A stretch of DNA of 64,000 bases from Actinomucor elegans (GCA_026027325.1 JAMSLZ010000002.1:3639541-3703540); one strand, 5' to 3'; positions 32,820-41,887 are shown, counted from the first letter of the stretch. Numbers and translations are program-made. Notes: a model not told the origin generated them from the letters alone.

Positions 32820-34229
32820 ATGTTTCCGAAAGAAATAGTAGATGCGTTTACGTTGCTTATGGCGACTTACTGGCAGTTTCTTTCTAAAGATTGGCCAGTG
32901 TTGGAAAAGACTAAGTATCACCGGTCTGAGGTTAAGCCTGTAAAAGATATCCAGCATGTAAAAACTTATGTGTTGGAGCATCTTGGCTACATACCTGTTT
33001 TTTTCTTTCTCGTAGAGCTGTTTGCAAACCAAGAATATCCTGGTCCATATTCCAACGTGGACAAAGGATTGTTGATAATCTACCAGCTTCTTACCGGTTG
33101 TTCTATTGCGCATATGGCACGTTTCATCCCTTCTAGTAGCTACCATGCTATTTACAATGCCTTTTATACAAAATACGGAGAGGAGCTGAATACCTGTTTG
33201 GACTATTGCCTACGAAAGATGTTCTCCTCAACAAAGCTGCGAATTATGTGTGCTCTTCACCGAAACCCTGAAGATTTTAAGCATGTTACCTTGATGATAG
33301 ATGGACATGATTCTAGAGCAACATATATCAACGCTGCAGATCATGCCATGTTCTATTCGTATAAGCTTAAGAAGTCTGGCTTCCGAACACAAGTATGTAC
33401 AGATGTTAATGGGATGGTGTTGTTTGTCTCCGATGCGGCACCATGTTCAGATAACAACGATGGGTCTATGCTTGCTGATATGCGGTTGAAGAAGAAGATT
33501 AGTAAGTACGATTGTGTTGTCGTTGATGGTGGATACACTACTTTTATAGATCGTATTGTAGCAAATAATCGTCACCTGGATCGCCATAATTTTGTATTCC
33601 CTATCCGTAAGTCTCGAGGAGTGGGTCTGAAACAAGAAGAAGTTAATTACAACTCCATTCTTGGAAGCTTTCGTTCCTCGATAGAAGCAACGTTTGGAGA
33701 GATTGGAACCTTATTTCAACGATTCAACGGTAAAGGCGTTATTCGAGTTACCGAGATGGAGACATTCACGGTACAGTTCAAGCTTGCATGTCTTCTTGCA
33801 AACATCAAGAAGTTTGTTAACATTGGGTGTGTTTCTAGCTCTGAACAACATACTTTTTGGATGCAGCCTAACTTCGACTTTCCAAATGGCAGCAGTAAGA
33901 ATGTCTATAACGTAGTAAGTACCCTTACAATTGCGGAAAAGTCCCAAGATGCTGAGATGGTAAAAGAAATACAGCAGCAGTTTCTCTCTTTGGGGGTGAA
34001 CGAAGATAATGGCTCTGATGACGAACCCATCGACGAGGACTTACCACAAGGACACTACGAGGTTGAGGCCATTGTTGGGCATCGTGGACCAAAGCATCGT
34101 AGAGAGTATTTGGTTAGGTGGGTAGGCTATGATGAGAGTAGCAATAGTTGGCTTTCTCCTAACAACTTCGACGACTCTGATATTATTATCGAGTATGAGA
34201 AAGACGTTAGAAGAAGGCGGAAGAAGTAG
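32820..34229 (+). CDS. DDE transposase with C-terminal chromodomain, element A2
   Basis: 469 aa, identical to the A1 enzyme except one Asp to Asn change (VYNVVS instead of VYDVVS, ~residue 365), outside the D161/D236/E289 triad and the chromodomain. With its partner gene deleted, A2 could supply transposase but would depend on another copy if the 556-aa protein is needed. A G-run in the adjacent left D region is slightly longer than in A1. Confidence 0.87.
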   Translation: MFPKEIVDAFTLLMATYWQFLSKDWPVLEKTKYHRSEVKPVKDIQHVKTYVLEHLGYIPVFFFLVELFANQEYPGPYSNVDKGLLIIYQLLTGCSIAHMARFIPSSSYHAIYNAFYTKYGEELNTCLDYCLRKMFSSTKLRIMCALHRNPEDFKHVTLMIDGHDSRATYINAADHAMFYSYKLKKSGFRTQVCTDVNGMVLFVSDAAPCSDNNDGSMLADMRLKKKISKYDCVVVDGGYTTFIDRIVANNRHLDRHNFVFPIRKSRGVGLKQEEVNYNSILGSFRSSIEATFGEIGTLFQRFNGKGVIRVTEMETFTVQFKLACLLANIKKFVNIGCVSSSEQHTFWMQPNFDFPNGSSKNVYNVVSTLTIAEKSQDAEMVKEIQQQFLSLGVNEDNGSDDEPIDEDLPQGHYEVEAIVGHRGPKHRREYLVRWVGYDESSNSWLSPNNFDDSDIIIEYEKDVRRRRKK

Positions 34230-34436
34230 GTTCCACAAGGGGATGCTTTTTAAAAGCTTCGCCCAACTGTCAACACATGTTACTCGTACTACAACCTTAG
34301 GCTCCTTAGTTTCCATTCCCAGGGGGGCTGAAACTATTCAGGTCTCTGGACAAGATCATCCCTTTTGGCCCCCCCCCCTCTCTACTACCTTGCTATGGAA
34401 CGTATGTCTACCAGTGTGTGGTGAGATATCCCACTA

Positions 34437-34506
34437 GGAGGTCATACAGATACTCGCAATTGTTGTACAATTACTCGTACAGGTTCTGGGTTAGTGGATG
34501 ACCTTA
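34437..34506. repeat. Inner arm and first 3 bp of the right loop of A2
   Basis: Arm 34437-34503 followed by TTA, the target duplicated by insertion of element B1. The loop resumes at 37011. Confidence 0.9.
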
Positions 34507-34727
34507 GAAGAACATTTAGTATTACAGAAATATGTTCAAAATAGTACAATATATAAAAAAATTAGGAAATAATAGATTTTTTTGAATACAAATAATAATA
34601 TAAATAAATTTTATTCTAAAATAGAACAAGTAACCAACATTTTATTTATGGATAAAAAGGCAACATTATATTTATGCCTTGATTTTTTAGGAAAGTTAAA
34701 AATATTAAGTAGTTGTAAATGTTTATC
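34507..34727 (+). repeat. 5' terminal direct repeat of B1 (221 bp)
   Basis: Identical by eye to 36790-37010; each repeat starts G(A)AGAACATTT and ends AATGTTTATC. Confidence 0.92.
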
Positions 34728-34860
34728 TTGTCCTATTTTTAGACTTCCATTGCGTTTAATCACATTGAGAAATCTAAAAACAACTTCCTTGGCATCTAAT
34801 TCTTGGCATGATATTTTGGAAAATATAAAAGTATCTATAATATTTGAGAATTATTTTTAA
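34582..34860 (+). CDS. Small Cys-containing ORF of element B1
   Basis: Same reading as in B3 (92 codons from TTG, with CKCLSC). The upstream ATG frame (34532) meets TGA right after a T7 run; all B copies keep exactly seven T, so the break is a family feature and not a lesion in one copy. A -1 frameshift or an unannotated start would be needed. Confidence 0.35.
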   Translation: MNTNNNINKFYSKIEQVTNILFMDKKATLYLCLDFLGKLKILSSCKCLSCPIFRLPLRLITLRNLKTTSLASNSWHDILENIKVSIIFENYF

Positions 34861-34882
34861 AATAACATCAATATTATATTTA

Positions 34883-35251
34883 ATGGAAAAAATCTATTAT
34901 TATGCTGTGGTTTTAACTCTAAATCCTGAAAAAAAAGATGTCAAGAATAAATCATCCGAAATATTAAACAAGAAAATACTGCAATGGGTTGGAAATATAA
35001 AAAATATTGATAAAATTTTATATAGTGGTCCTTTCTATGATGTTGGTGAAAACAATACAAATATCCATGCCAATTTAGTGATAAAAACAATTTTAGATGA
35101 TAACGAAAAAGTTAGAAATGAATATTTCAAATCCTGGTGTTTAAGAAAAGGATATGTTAGTATTAAAGAAATTTATAATTTTAAATCATGGTTAGATTAT
35201 GCAAAAAGAAATCATAAGTTCTTGGAAAATATAGAAAATATTAAAAATTGA
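34883..35251 (+). CDS. Putative HUH (CRESS Rep-like) endonuclease, element B1
   Basis: 122 aa identical to the B3 protein: LTLNP near the N-terminus, NIHANL metal-site candidate, YAKRN nucleophile candidate. The gap to the transposase ATG is ~90 bp and contains a repeated motif (ATATAGAAAATATTAAAAATTG twice in part). Confidence 0.45.
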   Translation: MEKIYYYAVVLTLNPEKKDVKNKSSEILNKKILQWVGNIKNIDKILYSGPFYDVGENNTNIHANLVIKTILDDNEKVRNEYFKSWCLRKGYVSIKEIYNFKSWLDYAKRNHKFLENIENIKN

Positions 35252-35341
35252 ATTTTCATATATAAATAAAAGTTTATTAAATATAGAAAATATTAAAAAT
35301 TGAATTTCTCTTTATATAAAAATACATCATTTTATTTGTTT

Positions 35342-36778
35342 ATGAACACTCATATAGACTTATTAATTGAAAATGAATACAGAAATATTTACAATAGGTA
35401 TTGGAAATTTATGAAAAATGAATATATATATAAAGTTGAATTGAAATATCATAGATCTAAAATAACGAGTATACCAAATATTGATAGAATTAAAAAAAAT
35501 ATATATATTAAATTAGGAAGTATTGCTCCATTTGTATTTTTGACAGATTTATGTAACAATATAAAACTACCAGGTCCATATATAACAGCAGATAAAGTAT
35601 TGATATTATTAGAACATTTATTAAATGGAAAATCTATAAATGAAATGGAAATGTATATTCCATCTACTAGTTTTTATAAATTATATCAATCATTATATAT
35701 AAATAATTATGATTTATTGGAAAAATGGATAAATAATAAATTAGAAAAATGTTTTTCTACACATACATTGAGATTACTTTGTGCTAAGAAATTTAATCCA
35801 ATGATGTTAGATAATGTAACATTACTAATTGATGGTCACCATAATCGTATAACATATCAAGATATTAATCTAGATAAAAAAGAGTTATTCTCGTATAAAT
35901 TAAAAAGAAATGGATTAAATACACAATTTATTATAGATATTAATAGAATATGTGTTTATATATCTGATTCCTTACCTTGTAGAAATAATACTGATGATAA
36001 AATGCTTTTAGACATAAATATCAATAAGTTTTATAATGAAATAGATTGTATATGTTTTGATGGATTATATGAAAACACAGTAAAAGAATTTATAGAAAAA
36101 TTTAGTAATATTGGATTTAATATATCCTTGAAAAATTTTTGCTATCCTATAAAAAAAGATAAAGGAGTTGAATTAACCATAGATGAAAAAAAATTCAATG
36201 AAGAATTAGGTGGATTAAGGTCAAAAATAGAAAAATATTTTGCAGAATTAGGTAGTATTTTTAAAAGATTTAGTGGACAAAATAAGATTAGAATAACAGA
36301 TAATAAGACATATAATATACAGCTAAAATTAGCAATAGTATTACTGAACATAAAATATTTTACAGAGTTATTTGGAATTGAAGAAAATGCCCATTACAAC
36401 AAATGGCTAAATGATAATTTTGATTATTATTATAAAAATAATATTGAAATGAATAAAGAAGTAACATTAAAAACACAATATAAAATAGAAAATATCGTTG
36501 ATATAAAATCATTACAAAATCAATTTTTAAATAATTTAAATATAAATGAAGTGAATATAGATATTATGGATCAAATGGAGGAAGATATCACTAGTAATAA
36601 TGATCAAAATATATATGAAATACAATATATAATTAAACACAAAAAAGTAAAGAACTTATATGAATATTTTGTAAAATGGAAAAAGTATGGTAAAGAACAT
36701 AATTCATGGGTAAAAGAAAAAGATTTTACATCACATGATACTATTTTGAATTATTGGAAATCAATAGAAAATAATTAA
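35342..36778 (+). CDS. DDE transposase with C-terminal chromodomain, element B1
   Basis: 478 aa from ATG, identical by eye to the B3 enzyme (D164, D240, E297, chromodomain ~418-472). Its stop at 36776-36778 lies 11 bp before the 3' direct repeat. Intact, so B1 may be mobile. Confidence 0.87.
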   Translation: MNTHIDLLIENEYRNIYNRYWKFMKNEYIYKVELKYHRSKITSIPNIDRIKKNIYIKLGSIAPFVFLTDLCNNIKLPGPYITADKVLILLEHLLNGKSINEMEMYIPSTSFYKLYQSLYINNYDLLEKWINNKLEKCFSTHTLRLLCAKKFNPMMLDNVTLLIDGHHNRITYQDINLDKKELFSYKLKRNGLNTQFIIDINRICVYISDSLPCRNNTDDKMLLDININKFYNEIDCICFDGLYENTVKEFIEKFSNIGFNISLKNFCYPIKKDKGVELTIDEKKFNEELGGLRSKIEKYFAELGSIFKRFSGQNKIRITDNKTYNIQLKLAIVLLNIKYFTELFGIEENAHYNKWLNDNFDYYYKNNIEMNKEVTLKTQYKIENIVDIKSLQNQFLNNLNINEVNIDIMDQMEEDITSNNDQNIYEIQYIIKHKKVKNLYEYFVKWKKYGKEHNSWVKEKDFTSHDTILNYWKSIENN

Positions 36779-36789
36779 TCAATTAATAA

Positions 36790-37010
36790 GAAGAACATTT
36801 AGTATTACAGAAATATGTTCAAAATAGTACAATATATAAAAAAATTAGGAAATAATAGATTTTTTTGAATACAAATAATAATATAAATAAATTTTATTCT
36901 AAAATAGAACAAGTAACCAACATTTTATTTATGGATAAAAAGGCAACATTATATTTATGCCTTGATTTTTTAGGAAAGTTAAAAATATTAAGTAGTTGTA
37001 AATGTTTATC
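36790..37010 (+). repeat. 3' terminal direct repeat of B1 (221 bp)
   Basis: Second copy of the 221-bp unit. The internal edge is ATAA|GAAGAAC and the outer edge TTTATC|TTA. Confidence 0.92.
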
Positions 37011-37225
37011 TTAGGTATTTACTCATGGGCATATTTTTGGCTGCTGTGATGTTCTCTGGATATGTGTACCCATTTAAATGGCTATTTCCAATTTTTAAAA
37101 CGGCTAGAAATATTTGGAATGCCGGAGACATATTGTATAACCACATTCTATTGCACCCGGTCATCCACTAACCCAGAACCTGTACGAGTAATTGTACAAC
37201 AATTGCGAGTATCTGTATGACCTCC
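37011..37225. repeat. Remainder of the right loop and outer arm of A2, loop in 'flop' orientation
   Basis: The loop continues GTATTTACTC.. to GCACCC at 37158, then the outer arm 37159-37225 ends CCTCC. Read from the element end inward the loop begins GGGTGC, the reverse of the other three A termini. Confidence 0.88.
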
Positions 37226-37649
37226 AGTGTATAAAGCATTATTACCAAGAACCAGAATGTAAATGACTGTATTTGATTATGTTAAAATATCTTTATTTAT
37301 ATATCACTCTGAGCAAGTAGACGCTAATTGATAAATACTATCTCTCACACCAAATATTACATTCAATACTATTACCTTTGGATATATTGATCCCGACACT
37401 CCTCGCCGCTAATCTTGGTCCGCTCATTTGGTTATTATCCCTGGTCTTCTTTATACGCAGTCCAACCTTGTTCCTGGCAAATCGTAATATGAATTTAGAA
37501 TCAAGTACCGATCGAGAAAAAGTATATAAGAGATGCGTTTTATCACCTTTTGACCAGTTAATCAATTCTTGATCGATAATAAAAAAAACTATCCACAGTT
37601 TTAAAAGTATTTCTATCTTCCAAAATCTCCATCTACCACCTTTACAACA
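37226..37649 (+). mobile_element. Truncated LTR-G
   Basis: Lacks the first ~82 bp of LTR-G; starts at AGTGTATAAAGC right after element A2 and ends CCTTTACAACA. The AGT would be the element A target duplication, so A inserted within this LTR. Confidence 0.85.
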
Positions 37650-38480
37650 GGATGTAACTTGACGTGGTGATGACAACAGCTGATTACGAGCTTTGGCTCT
37701 GGCAAAGAGACGATTGTCGATGTCGATAGCGGTTCTGACGAGTTCATCGAGGTCTTTTATGGTGTTTCTACGAGCGAGTTCATCCTTGATTGATTCTTTT
37801 AGGTCGAGCACGTACTGGGATACCAATGCGTCGTTATTCCAAGACAATAACAGGGCTAAACGGCGAAATTCGGTGGAGTAGGTGGCACAAGATTGGGTCT
37901 GTCTAAGGGCTCTAATGCTAGATTCAGCATTGGCGATAGGGTTCGAATCACCGAAGGCGCTTGAGATAGTATTTTTAAATAAGGTATAATCGCAAAGAAT
38001 AGGGGGCTTCTCAGCATTTGGATTGGCATCAAAATCTTTCAGGAATGACTGTACGTAAGATAACGCGTTTTTCTCTAAGAGTCCTATGGCAAACAGGATC
38101 TTGGCCTCGTCTGAGGAAAACTTGATTGTATCTGCAGCATATACCACAGACAACGAGAGGAAAAAGGAAGAGCATTGACTGGGATCACCACTGAATGGTG
38201 TCGGGGGCTTAACCTTGATCGAGAAAGGTGTGGAACTAGGAGTGGGAGCGACCGGGTCAGTGATCGGTCCATCATTCTGAAGGTTATTTATTCTTGAGTC
38301 AATATACGTCTTGATTTCAACACCAAGATTATTGACTAGGCTTCTGCATTCTTCCAATAGCTGTATCCTGGTCTTTTCAAACTCCAAAGGAAGGGATGTT
38401 TGAATAGCATTGATGCTATTGGCAAGGTCATCAATAGTGGCAGTGAGTTGTTCGATAGATAACATAGGGTTACTTGACAT
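37650..38480 (-). pseudogene. Gypsy-4 gag relic
   Basis: A minus-strand ORF from ATG (MSSNPMLSIEQLTATIDD..) of ~277 codons, then fused by chance to the LTR-G. It matches the layout of Ty3/gypsy capsid: a coiled N-terminus, PPTPFSGDPSQCSSFF.. and the capsid block ALRQTQSCATYSTEFRRLALLLSW..ALVSQYVLDLKESIKDELARR. The nucleocapsid zinc knuckle and pol are missing after ..SSPRQVTS, where the LTR-G begins. Lineage differs from Gypsy-1, -2 and -G. Confidence 0.75.
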
Positions 38481-39279
38481 TGGATTAAGGCTTTCAAGTC
38501 TCGGGGAATGTTAAAAAAAATGGTTCTTGGTTACAGGGTGCAATGGTTTATCTATCGAGCAACGTTAAAAATAAAAAAAAATAAAAATTAGTTTTTAAAT
38601 TAAATCGTGTTTTTTGTAATTATATTTTTTTTGTTTAACACTTTCTATTGTAATTTTTGAAAGTTTGGTAATTAACGTAAAAATAAGAAATTGCAATAAT
38701 TATGCAAAACTTATAAAGATTAAACTTTTATATTACTTTTCAATACAATTAAACTTTTTTTTTTCATAATATTTCACACCAGATCGAAACCCTGTTGTGC
38801 GACAATTTTTTTCTTTTAAAATTGATTAAAAAGCACGCCGTAAGTTTTTTAGCAACTTACAACTTGATAAATAAAGAAAACTATATAATTTTAATTTAAT
38901 AATATGAAAATAATTATAATATATATATTAATTATTAATGATATGTAATGTAGCTCATCAAGAGTGTAAGGTTCGTTTGGTCAGTTATAATGTCAGGAAC
39001 TGGCTAGGATTGGTGAAGTCCTAGAGTTCCGGTTCTACCTACAGCGTTGGATGCAATGAGAGTATGAATACTAGATTTGTTTATTGTAAGGTAATAAGAG
39101 AAGGTTAAGTATTGGAGCAGGGTAGGTAGAAGAGGATGTTATAAGTATAACTGACAAGGAGACTGGAAACTGTGAGGGAAGTGTAGGGTATTTATATCCT
39201 TTAGGGATTGTAGGTTCAGGGGTCTAAGATAACAATGTGACTTGGACTGGGACTTGGATCTGGTACTTGAGCTGTAGTC
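38481..39279. other. Non-coding AT-rich leader/LTR-like sequence of Gypsy-4
   Basis: 38481-38955 includes long A/T runs and is repeated, inverted, at ~60800-61495. 38956-39279 has no convincing ORF and contains a TATA-like TATTTATATCC; it may be a partial LTR of the element whose protease fragment follows. No target duplication was found. Confidence 0.4.
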
Positions 39280-39708
39280 TTGAGAGTTCATGACAAGATT
39301 AAGCATCATTCCAACGAGCGTATCAACTTTCCAGTTCGCATTGGGGGTACTACTCCCGGCTCCCACGCGTTATTACAAGCTAACATCGATACTGGTGCGT
39401 GTATGAATGTCATCTCAAGCAAGGTTGCCACCAAGTTAGGACTCTCTATTCGTCAGACGACTGGTCAAAACTTCATCATTGCCAATGGCACAGTGGTCAA
39501 ATCCCTTGGCGAATGCACAACCAAGATGCGCATCGTCAACTGCATCCACCATAGTGAACCCATTACATTTTGGGTAATGGAAACCCCCGTATCTGATGTT
39601 ATTCTGGGTATGCCATGGCTGTTCAAGCACGACATCACCGTCCAAACCAAGAACAAGACCTCCTGGATTAACTGTGACCCATCAATTTGTTGCGAGAATG
39701 AACCTATT
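39280..39708 (+). pseudogene. Retroelement aspartic protease fragment (Gypsy-4-like)
   Basis: The plus-strand ORF contains the retropepsin signature ANIDTGACMNVISS (~residues 33-46), a flap-like stretch IANGTVVKSLGEC, and the second conserved block VILGMPWLFKHD (~107-118). It ends where LTR-G begins at 39709. No RT follows. Orientation is opposite to the gag relic at 37650-38480, so the two may come from different elements or an inversion. Confidence 0.75.
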
Positions 39709-40217
39709 TGTTGTAAAGGTGGTAGATAGAGATTCTTGGAAGATAGAAATACTTTTAAAACTGTGGATAGTTTTTTATTATAGATCCAGAATTGATTAAC
39801 TGGTCAAAAGGTGATAAAACGCATCTCTTATATACTTTTTCACGATCGGCACTTAATTCTAAATTCATATTACGATTTGCCAGGAACAAGGTTGGACTGC
39901 GTATAAAGAAGACCAGGGATAATAACCAAATGAGCGGACCAAGATTAGCGGCGAGGAGTGTCGGGATCAATATATTCAAAGGTAATAGTATTGGATGTAA
40001 AATATTTGGTGTGAGAGATAGTATTTATCAATTAGCGTCTACTTGCTCAGAGTGATATATAAATAAAGATATTTTAACATAATCAAATACAGTCATTTAC
40101 ATTCTGGTTCTTGGTAATAATGCTTTATACACTTCTGCAGCTATATATAAGGATATCTATACGATTTTCTATCTGTACAGTATTCTCTTATTAATATAAT
40201 CATGAGCGTTTACAACA
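39709..40217 (-). mobile_element. Solo LTR-G, older subfamily
   Basis: 509 bp, TGTTGTAAAGGTGG..GTTTACAACA. It carries the subfamily variants also seen at 3222 (GATCGGCACTTAATTC on this strand). No matching target duplication (CTATT versus ATAAT), so it probably marks a recombination junction. Confidence 0.88.
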
Positions 40218-40484
40218 ATAATAAAAAATGTTGAATCCGAAGTAGCTAAAGACCAAAGATTCACGTAATAATAATAATAAGACTTGTATATGTAATCAGA
40301 TTACTGATTGGTAATAAGATAGTTATTCATTCTTTATTTCGATCATAAAATGAAGGTGTATTTATATTAGTTAAAGGTCTTATGTTTAACCGATTGACAG
40401 GTACTGCTGAGAATGAATGAATGAAACAATAATTCATGTTTAGCCGATTACTTGCAAGTTACGGTAGAATTAGTTTATACAAGT
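40218..40484. other. Non-coding segment shared with the left part of the window
   Basis: The first ~95 bp match 3138-3221 (GAAGTAGCTAAAGACC.., an AAT triplet run), and the rest matches 2300-2400 inverted. No gene is seen. Confidence 0.5.
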
Positions 40485-40990
40485 TGTTGTAAACGCTCAT
40501 AATTATATTAATAAGAGAATACTGTACAGATAGAAAATCGTATAGATATCCTTATATATAGCTGCAGAAGTGTATAAAGCATTATTACCAAGAACCAGAA
40601 TGTAAATGACTGTATTTGATTATGTTAAAATATCTTTATTTATATATCACTCTGAGCAAGTAGACGCTAATTGATAAATACTATCTCTCACACCAAATAT
40701 TACATTCAATACTATTACCTTTGGATATATTGATCCCGACACTCCTCGCCGCTAATCTTGGTTCGCTCATTTGGTTATTATCCCTGGTCTTCTTTATACG
40801 CAGTCCAACCTTGTTCCTGGCAAATCGTAATATGAATTTAGAATCAAGTACCGATCGAGAAAAAGTATATAAGAGATGCGTTTTATCACCTTTTGACCAG
40901 TGAATCAATTCTTGATCTATAATAAAAAACTATCCACAGTTTTAAAAGTATTTCTATCTTCCAAAATCTTTATCTACAACCTTTACAACA
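40485..40990 (+). mobile_element. Solo LTR-G
   Basis: 506 bp with target duplication CAAGT (40480-40484, 40991-40995). The empty site is preserved near 2290. Confidence 0.94.
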
Positions 40991-41126
40991 CAAGTAAACG
41001 TACTGTTCTTGTATTGGTTCTTGTATTATTACTGATGAGTAATGTTAATGACAAGTGATGATGAATCGATCTAGAAGCTTAATTGATTATGCGTGATTGC
41101 TTGATTGGTGAAACCTGTTTGTCGGG

Positions 41127-41418
41127 TCAATCAGTTACGCAGTTGTTAGATAGCTTTAATTGAGACATGTCGTATGTATAGCCTGTGAATATAAGCGTGT
41201 ATACGACAAAAAATAAGGTATTGGTTACCTTTCAGCACATGTTTGGTGTTCAATTGGCAATGTTGTATGAAGTAAGAGATGATTAATGGATACGTCACAT
41301 AGATAGTTACTTTTGTGCCAGAATCAATTGCTTTACTCTCCAGAGTAATGTTTTTGCCAACAATTTTAAATTTGGGGTTGGCGATAATTTTTGCGTCTGT
41401 TAATGCGCCATAGAACAT
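41127..41418 (-). CDS. Small two-exon gene, 81-aa protein of unknown function
   Basis: Exon 1 is 41229-41418 (ATG at 41416-41418: MFYGALTDAKIIANPKFKIV..). The intron is 41183-41228 (46 nt, GTAACC..TTCACAG). Exon 2 is 41127-41182, giving ..VLKGYTYDMSQLKLSNNCVTD and a stop. The splice is supported by a diverged homologue of exon 2 at 2105-2157, where frame and stop are kept. The protein has a beta-rich N-terminal half and a mildly hydrophobic stretch (VTYPLIISYFIQH), with two Cys. No family is recognised. It may be a host subtelomeric gene or part of an unrecognised repeat. Confidence 0.45.
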
Positions 41419-41517
41419 TTTGAAAAAAGAGATACTGTAGATAATGTAGAACAGATAATTTAACTTTTCTTATCGTTTATATATTTATGATCTTGTTTCA
41501 CGAAAATCGAAAAATAT

Positions 41518-41887
41518 TGTTGTTGTTATATCGAATATAATAAAGACTGTAAAAATAACCAGACTGATAAAATGAATTGATTTATTAAAACATTAAAATG
41601 ATGAGCTATTTATACAAAATTGAAATTCGGATTTAACATACTATTATAGACAATTGAGTTAGTTAAAGACTGCGCTCATGGAGTTAACAAGGATTTATAG
41701 TAATCCATTATAGTACGACTTTATATTCGGTGATAGATAGTTTATGAAGGTTAGTTGCACTAAGCATTGATTTCCATATATATCTCTTAATCGACATTAC
41801 AAAGCTGTCAAAGTACAAGCAGAGTATAAGCAACGTCGAACATTGACCTGATTGGGGACTGACACTGAACAAGTCATGTTTACAACA
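41518..41887. mobile_element. Probable solo LTR (LTR-I, ~370 bp)
   Basis: Ends TGTTGTTG..TTTACAACA; flanks AATAT and GATAT match at 4 of 5 bases. A second inverted, truncated copy lies at 59759-59929. No internal coding region is known in the window. Orientation undetermined. Confidence 0.55.

Larger units (their letters stand above)
34507..37010 (+). mobile_element. Element B1: intact AT-rich chromodomain-transposase transposon
   Basis: 2504 bp, GAAGAACATTTA..TAAATGTTTATC, inserted in the loop of A2's right terminus with 3-bp duplication TTA (34504-34506, 37011-37013). Direct repeats lie at 34507-34727 and 36790-37010. All three ORFs are present. The sequence appears identical to B3. Confidence 0.92.
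32315..37225 (+). mobile_element. Element A2: internally deleted, rearranged copy of element A carrying B1 in its right loop
   Basis: The left hairpin module is 32315-32596 (arm 32315-32381, loop 32382-32529, arm 32530-32596). The transposase gene is at 32820-34229. The right module starts at 34437, is interrupted in its loop by element B1 (34507-37010), and ends at 37225. The Rep-like gene is missing: sequence jumps from GGGGATGC to TTTTTAAAAGCTTCGCC, a deletion at a TTTTTAAAA microhomology present on both sides of the gene in A1. Flanks do not match: ATT of a Gypsy-1 LTR on the left and AGT of an LTR-G on the right. The copy therefore joins ends from two different insertions. Confidence 0.88.

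Noticed and set aside
34507..37010. Element B as an LTR retrotransposon
   Set aside because: Although it has direct terminal repeats, no RT, protease or integrase of retroviral type is present. Ends are not TG..CA, and the main ORF is a DDE transposase.
37338..38480. A continuous 380-aa protein from gag into LTR-G
   Set aside because: The last ~100 residues are LTR-G read through a junction. Only the first ~277 residues are gag.
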